DNA of 43,330 nt from an uncultured Bacteroidota bacterium (GTDB taxonomy: Bacteria > Bacteroidota > Bacteroidia > AKYH767-A > OLB10). Of this stretch, positions 38,753 to 43,330 are shown in pieces. The notes beneath the pieces are model-generated. The model did not search any database. It saw only the letters and a list, made by a program, of their open reading frames with translations, and was not told the DNA's origin. Where the stretch lies: contig CAIRUC010000015.1 in NCBI GenBank assembly GCA_903881665.1, positions 1-43,330 on the forward strand. Reading direction: 5' to 3'. The translations under genes were made by a program, and so were the position numbers. Position 1 is the first letter of the stretch. The number at the start of each line of letters is the position of its first letter.

Positions 38753-40294
38753 TTATTTGAATGTAGTATTTGAATCGATAATATTAATATTCGATACTTT
38801 CATTACGTAATTTTCAACCAATTTATCTTCGTTGAATATTTCTGGAGTTAATACTCCTCTTAAAACATTGCTATAACTCATTGATGAAGTTAAATTATCA
38901 CGTAGGCTTCTTGCTAAAGGAACTGCTTCGGTTTTGTCGGTAATAATGGCAATATACATACACTTTGTTTGCCAGTATTTGGCCATGGCAGCATTTACTT
39001 GATCTACTGTTAAATTACCTAATAAAACGTCCGCTTCTTTTAACCAATCCTTACGACCATAGAATTTACTATCCAGTAAATATCCTAATTGTTGTTCGGG
39101 AGTTTGTGCATATAGTTTCATATATGAACGCAAGAATGATCGAGTCAATTCGAAATCTTCTTTATTCATTCCTTTAGTTATCATTTGATCCATCTCACGA
39201 ATTGCCATTCTGATGGCGAAATGTGCATGTCCGATTTCGATATCTTTCAATTCAGGATATTGTCCTTTTAAACCTTTTGCAGTTTGAACCGGACGTAACC
39301 AAATTGAAAAATAGTTGCTTGAACGAGGGAAGCCAGGACGAGGCAACATATTTCCTCCTCCATTATTATACCACTCAATATAGGTATAGTCGCCATAGTT
39401 CATTGAACGTTGTTCACGAATTTTCTGATACAAACGGGAATATGATTTACGGTGCTCACCTAACCATGAATTCGCTACCATTAAAGCAGCGAAATCATCG
39501 TTTGCTCTTGTAATATCCATTGGAAATCCAGCGAATATGGCCGAACCTAACGCATTATCTTTAGCAACAATCTCCACTTCGAAATCTTTTGGAAGGTGTG
39601 CCTTTCCAGCTTCAGGAATTGCAGATTGAGCAACAGGCATTCCGTTTAAATCATTCGTTATTTTCTTTAAAAAATCAGTTGAATAATTCCCTGCAATACC
39701 TATAGTCATGTTAGAACTTCCGAAGAAATTAGCATACTGTTTTTTAATATCATCAAGGGTGATGCTTTCTACTCCCGACACTGTACCTTCAACTAAATGT
39801 TGCATATTCGTACCACGGAATAAGAAATCTTCAAGATATTTCTTACTATATTCTTCATCCGATGATGAACGAATTACTTCTTGTACATAATTCAATTGAT
39901 TTGATTTTATGCGATTAAAATCGTCTTCGGCAAAGCGAGGATTCTTTAATAAATCAATCATCACTGGATAAAATTTTTCCAAATTATCTTTATGCACTTC
40001 AAAAGTGAAAATGCTAACTTGCTTATCTACTGAAGCGTAATACGAAGCAGCCCAAGGATAAATATAATCTTGTATCTGTGTGCTAGTCATTGTTTTTGTT
40101 CCTCCTTCCGCAATCATGCTAGCGGTCATGTTGGTGATGCCTGCTTTGTTGGAAGGATCGCAAATTGATCCGTTTTTAAACATCACTTTTACTACGATGA
40201 TGTCTGATTTTGGCAACTTCAATTCTACCACGTCTGCTCCAAATGTGGCAGCCGTAATCAATAGAAGGGCTATGTTGAATATGAACTTTTTCAT
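38753..40294 (-). CDS. M16-family peptidase-like protein, non-catalytic partner
   Basis: A 513-residue protein with a signal peptide (MKKFIFNIALLLITAATFGA). It has the M16 fold but no HxxEH zinc motif at the N-terminal domain, where the expected site reads MTASMIAEGG. The C-terminal domain retains SRLYQKIREQRSMNYG, the Arg/Tyr region that shapes the substrate site in M16B heterodimers. It should pair with the active subunit encoded 19 bases upstream, as in mitochondrial-processing-peptidase-like heterodimers. Periplasmic peptide degradation or processing is the likely role. Confidence 0.88.
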   Translation of the reverse strand: MKKFIFNIALLLITAATFGADVVELKLPKSDIIVVKVMFKNGSICDPSNKAGITNMTASMIAEGGTKTMTSTQIQDYIYPWAASYYASVDKQVSIFTFEVHKDNLEKFYPVMIDLLKNPRFAEDDFNRIKSNQLNYVQEVIRSSSDEEYSKKYLEDFLFRGTNMQHLVEGTVSGVESITLDDIKKQYANFFGSSNMTIGIAGNYSTDFLKKITNDLNGMPVAQSAIPEAGKAHLPKDFEVEIVAKDNALGSAIFAGFPMDITRANDDFAALMVANSWLGEHRKSYSRLYQKIREQRSMNYGDYTYIEWYNNGGGNMLPRPGFPRSSNYFSIWLRPVQTAKGLKGQYPELKDIEIGHAHFAIRMAIREMDQMITKGMNKEDFELTRSFLRSYMKLYAQTPEQQLGYLLDSKFYGRKDWLKEADVLLGNLTVDQVNAAMAKYWQTKCMYIAIITDKTEAVPLARSLRDNLTSSMSYSNVLRGVLTPEIFNEDKLVENYVMKVSNINIIDSNTTFK

Positions 40295-40313
40295 GTGTTT
40301 ACGATTTTTAAAA

Positions 40314-41672
40314 TTATTTTACCGGACAATTATCCGCATCTGAAATAGTAGCGATTGTTAATCCTGTTGATACGTAGTATTTATTAGCAACTTCCATTAA
40401 ATCTTTCGGTGTTACTTTATCGTACATCTCATATTCTTTGTTGATTGATTCAGGATCGCCCGTGACCCAAATATATCCGGCTAATGCTTCTGCAATACTT
40501 GTAGGACTATCCATTCCCATTGCAAAGCTATAACGCATACGCATTTTCGCTTGATCCAATGTAGTTTGATCAACCGGTGCAGTTTTCATTTTTTCAATTG
40601 CTTTCACAATTTCATCTTTCACATATTGCATATCTTTTGCATCCACTAACGATGCATAAATCTGACTTAAATAAGGATCTCTTGAATTTGTTGCACCTCC
40701 GCTAATTCCACGCACTTTTTGTTCTTCGATAACTAACTTTTTGTACAAATCAGATTTCTCAGAGAACAGAACAGTGTTTAATAAATCTAACGCATGCATA
40801 TCCATTTTAGCAGGATCGTATGCAGGTGCTTTAAAGTTCAACGAAACAACTGGTGGAAAATTAGCCATTTTAATATGCGCAAACTTCGTTTCTGTTTGAG
40901 TGGGTTCAACAGGAATTGTATTTACATATTTACCATGTTGCCAAGCACCGAAATATTTCGTTGCTAAAGCCATTACTTTTTCTTGTGTAACATCACCCAC
41001 AACTAAAATTGTTGCATATTCTGGACGGTAAAATTTATTAAAGAATTCTAATGAGAAATCATACTGATTCGGCATATCCACAACATCTTTAAAGAAGCCC
41101 ATTGTTGTGTGCTTATAGGTATGTTTTTCGAATGCAATCTCATTCATTTTTTCATCTAACTGCTCATACGGACTTGCAGAGTTCTTTGTGTACTCCCCTT
41201 TCACTGCTCCTGCTTCTGTTTTGAAATCTTGTATAGAATATTTCAGGTTCATGAAACGATCTGATTCCAATTCAAACATTTTATCCAACATAGATGCGTT
41301 TCCTGTCATGTGATAAACAGTACGATCTAATGATGTATTTGCATTTGCACTTGCACCCGTCGATTTCAATGCATCGCTATAAGCTTCTTTAGGATATTTT
41401 TCAGTACCTCTAAACATCATATGTTCGAAGAAGTGAGCGAATCCTGTTCTACCATTATCAATCTCATCACGCGATCCAACACGCATCACAATATAAAACG
41501 CGGCTAATCCAGGACTATCGTAAGGAACAGTAACAACTCTTAAACCGTTAGGCAACTGACCTTGTTGAATCGGATAAGGAAGAATTTTTTTCGGAGCAGG
41601 TTCATTATTACCAGCCATAATTACTGACGTAGCCATCACCAATGACAGCAGCAGGACTAATGTTTTTTTCAT
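40314..41672 (-). CDS. M16-family zinc metallopeptidase, catalytic subunit
   Basis: A 452-residue protein with a signal peptide ending near VIMAGN. The inverted zinc motif HFFEH spans 80-84 (H80, E83, H84), with the third ligand probably E160 in AVKGEYTKN. It opens LPNGLRVVTVPYDSPG, the usual M16 start. It is periplasmic and is probably a heterodimer with the following non-catalytic M16-like protein. It starts 26 bases after the fabG stop and is cotranscribed. Confidence 0.93.
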   Translation of the reverse strand: MKKTLVLLLSLVMATSVIMAGNNEPAPKKILPYPIQQGQLPNGLRVVTVPYDSPGLAAFYIVMRVGSRDEIDNGRTGFAHFFEHMMFRGTEKYPKEAYSDALKSTGASANANTSLDRTVYHMTGNASMLDKMFELESDRFMNLKYSIQDFKTEAGAVKGEYTKNSASPYEQLDEKMNEIAFEKHTYKHTTMGFFKDVVDMPNQYDFSLEFFNKFYRPEYATILVVGDVTQEKVMALATKYFGAWQHGKYVNTIPVEPTQTETKFAHIKMANFPPVVSLNFKAPAYDPAKMDMHALDLLNTVLFSEKSDLYKKLVIEEQKVRGISGGATNSRDPYLSQIYASLVDAKDMQYVKDEIVKAIEKMKTAPVDQTTLDQAKMRMRYSFAMGMDSPTSIAEALAGYIWVTGDPESINKEYEMYDKVTPKDLMEVANKYYVSTGLTIATISDADNCPVK

Positions 41673-41698
41673 GGTATTATTTTAAAAAGAATAGAATA

Positions 41699-42445
41699 TT
41701 AAGTTAACATACCGCCACAAACATTAATTGTTTGTCCGGTGATATATGAAGACATATCGCTGCCCAAGAAAACACATAGTTGAGCGATATCTTCAGGGGT
41801 ACCACCACGTTTCAACGGAATTTGCTCTCTCCATTGCTTTACAGTGTCTTCATTTAATACAGCTGTCATTTCAGTTTCAATAAAGCCTGGTGCAACGGCA
41901 TTGCAGCGAATATTACGCGAACCAAGTTCAATAGCGATTGATTTTGTAAATCCAATAATTCCTGCTTTCGAAGCCGCATAATTCGATTGCCCTGCGTTTC
42001 CTTTTATCCCAACTACTGAAGTCATATTGATAATACTTCCTTTTCGTTGTTTAAGCATTGGCTTTTGGCAGGCCTTCGTAATATTAAAAACCGACTTCAA
42101 ATTAACCCGAATCACGTCATCGAACTGTTCTTCTGTCATTCTCATTAACAAATTATCGTGAGTAATGCCTGCATTATTCACAACAATATCTAAAGTTCCG
42201 AATGCTGTAACTACTGCGGAAATAAGTTCTTCTGCAGCTTTAAAATCGGCAGCATCTGACTTAAACCCTTTGGCTTTAACTCCAAGTGCTTGTAGTTCAG
42301 CCTCTAAAGCCGCTGCTTTGTCGGGCGATGATAAATAGGTGAATGCAATATTTGCACCTTGCTTAGCCATTTCAAGAGCGATTCCTCGCCCGATTCCTCT
42401 AGAAGCTCCTGTTACCAAGGCGTTTTTACCTTCTAATAATTTCAT
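41699..42445 (-). CDS. fabG: 3-oxoacyl-ACP reductase
   Basis: A 248-residue short-chain dehydrogenase/reductase. The NADP-binding loop is TGASRGIG (12-19), with NNAG at 90-93 and the catalytic triad S143, Y156 and K160 (YAASK). The length, VNLKSVFNITKA and the C-terminal ITGQTINVCGGM fit FabG of fatty-acid elongation. It is first in a minus-strand unit with two M16 genes and divergent from the beta-barrel gene. Other reductase roles are possible since no other fab genes are here. Confidence 0.9.
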   Translation of the reverse strand: MKLLEGKNALVTGASRGIGRGIALEMAKQGANIAFTYLSSPDKAAALEAELQALGVKAKGFKSDAADFKAAEELISAVVTAFGTLDIVVNNAGITHDNLLMRMTEEQFDDVIRVNLKSVFNITKACQKPMLKQRKGSIINMTSVVGIKGNAGQSNYAASKAGIIGFTKSIAIELGSRNIRCNAVAPGFIETEMTAVLNEDTVKQWREQIPLKRGGTPEDIAQLCVFLGSDMSSYITGQTINVCGGMLT

Positions 42446-42456
42446 GTTAAATGAGA

Positions 42457-42488
42457 TTTGCTTGATTGGTTGGTTTCGATTTACTTTG
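42457..42488 (+). promoter_or_regulatory. Promoter of the beta-barrel protein gene
   Basis: TTTG (42457-42460), a 20-base spacer and TTACTTTG (42481-42488), one mismatch from TAnnTTTG. The ATG at 42518 follows after a leader of about 25 bases. Confidence 0.6.
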
Positions 42489-42489
42489 C

Positions 42490-42497
42490 CAAAGATA
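42490..42497 (-). promoter_or_regulatory. Candidate -7 element of the fabG-M16 unit
   Basis: On the minus strand this reads TATCTTTG, an exact TAnnTTTG, 45 bases before the fabG ATG. It lies one base from the plus-strand -7 box of the divergent gene, so the two promoters would compete for the polymerase. No clear -33 box was found. Confidence 0.4.
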
Positions 42498-42517
42498 ATG
42501 ATCTAAATAAACCCACT

Positions 42518-43300
42518 ATGAAAAAATTAATTCTAGTTGTTGCATTAGCAGCAATCACGTTCGGTGCTCAAGCTCAAGGAAAGATGCGCATCGGTTTAAA
42601 AGGTGCATTTAACTACACCGCCTTATTCAATAAAAATGTAAGTGACCAAGGTTTTGAATTAGATTACGCCCCTACTACAGGAGGATCATTTGGAGCAACA
42701 TTTAACTATATGTTATCCGAATCATATAGCTTAGATGTGAACCTTTTAATTTCTGGTCATAATGAAAAGTATGATCTAAATCTTGGAACAGAGGCAAAAC
42801 CTATTGCTGGTACTGTGGAAGATAAATTGAAATATATTGATATTCCAGTATTATTTAAATTAGGCAACGGACATAGTGCTTATTTCGAAGTGGGACCTCA
42901 ATTGTCTTTTTTGAGTAGTGCAAGTGAAACAAAATCGAATGATAAAATAGGATCAGTAAATTACGTTAAAAAAGATTTCAAAAAGGATTTCAGCGGCTTT
43001 GGGTTATCAGGTGTTTTAGGTTTCGGAGCTGATATTAAATTAACTGATGAATTAGGCTTAAACGTTGGTCTTCGTTTAGGGTATATGTTTACGGATGCTA
43101 CGGTTGAAAAAAATAGTACAGATGTTAAAACACTTTCTGCTAATCCGAAATCTAATTCTTTTGATTCAAATGCTGCTGCAGACAACATCAGTTTAAATGC
43201 AACATTTAACCATACAACTAGTGATAATAAATTCGACTATAAACCTACTACACGTGCTTGGGCAGGATTAAATATCGGCTTAACTTATATGTTGAAGTAA
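42518..43300 (+). CDS. PorT-like outer-membrane beta-barrel protein
   Basis: A 260-residue protein from the ATG at 42518; an upstream in-frame codon at 42458 lies in the promoter. The signal peptide ends near FGAQAQG (residues 16-22). Alternating hydrophobic and polar residues follow, with aromatic strand ends (YIDIPVLFKLGNGHSAYFEVGPQLSFL and GLNVGLRLGYMF), and the end is NIGLTYMLK. This is the outer-membrane beta-barrel type common in Bacteroidota. Its specific role is unknown. A T-rich or hairpin terminator may begin at the window edge (AAAAAGAGGCCT). Confidence 0.85.
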   Translation: MKKLILVVALAAITFGAQAQGKMRIGLKGAFNYTALFNKNVSDQGFELDYAPTTGGSFGATFNYMLSESYSLDVNLLISGHNEKYDLNLGTEAKPIAGTVEDKLKYIDIPVLFKLGNGHSAYFEVGPQLSFLSSASETKSNDKIGSVNYVKKDFKKDFSGFGLSGVLGFGADIKLTDELGLNVGLRLGYMFTDATVEKNSTDVKTLSANPKSNSFDSNAAADNISLNATFNHTTSDNKFDYKPTTRAWAGLNIGLTYMLK

Positions 43301-43330
43301 ATTATTCATCGATTCAATAAAAAGAGGCCT

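Overview
The window reads as chromosomal DNA of a member of the Bacteroidota. The reasons are low overall GC, several promoters of the TTTG-N20-TAnnTTTG type, weak Shine-Dalgarno signals, a cell-surface protein with a C-terminal type IX secretion sorting domain, a tmRNA whose tag reads GENSYALAA, ABC permease/M1 peptidase and paired M16 peptidase genes, and a PorT-like beta-barrel protein. No rRNA, tRNA, CRISPR array, prophage or intact insertion sequence was found. Most of the region is dense core genome, and the species cannot be named from the sequence.

Layout. 1-2042 (+) is the end of a surface-polysaccharide locus: the tail of an O-antigen ligase/polymerase-like protein, a DegT/StrS sugar aminotransferase and a PglC-type initiating sugar transferase. 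It converges on a SirB1-like gene (2026-2904, -). 3196-4359 (+) is an unrecognised protein with an internal repeat. 4497-7321 (-) is a two-gene unit of paaZ and an enoyl-CoA hydratase-family protein, separated from the preceding gene by two back-to-back terminators. 7568-9380 holds a small CxxC protein (+) and a large GT-C-like membrane protein (-). 9514-12754 (+) holds dnaX, split by an A9 homopolymer, and NADP-isocitrate dehydrogenase. 12806-17864 (+) is a tight four-gene set: GH3-family adenylating enzyme, family 2 glycosyltransferase, lipoprotein hydrolase and ATP-grasp-like protein. 17865-18496 (-) is a CDGSH iron-sulfur protein with a small membrane protein.

19040-27130 (+) looks like one long transcription unit behind a good promoter: GT4 glycogen-synthase-like enzyme, GH57 alpha-glucan enzyme, Kup potassium transporter, DNA ligase LigA, a conserved small protein and DapA. 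27484-30232 (+) holds an exported coiled-coil protein, panB and an RluA-type pseudouridine synthase. 30432-31973 (+) is a secreted LamG/Ig-like protein with its own promoter and terminator. It is followed by a short degenerate copy of the pseudouridine synthase gene tail and then by ssrA (tmRNA, -). 32859-37348 (+) is an ABC ATPase and a 1196-residue permease fused to an M1 metallopeptidase domain. 37411-38634 (-) is a BaiN/HI0933-type flavoprotein. 38753-42445 (-) is a fabG - M16 peptidase - M16-like partner unit, divergent from an outer-membrane beta-barrel gene (42518-43300, +).

The points most worth a second look are: (1) dnaX, where nine A residues followed at once by a small hairpin separate a clamp-loader-length gamma-like product from a tau extension in the -1 frame; this is either programmed slippage or a homopolymer error; (2) the GH3/GT2/lipoprotein-hydrolase/ATP-grasp operon, which looks like an undescribed conjugate-forming or envelope-modifying pathway; (3) the duplicated remnant of the pseudouridine synthase tail beyond the secreted protein gene, a scar of duplication or insertion beside ssrA; and (4) a sharp GC drop inside the sugar aminotransferase gene.
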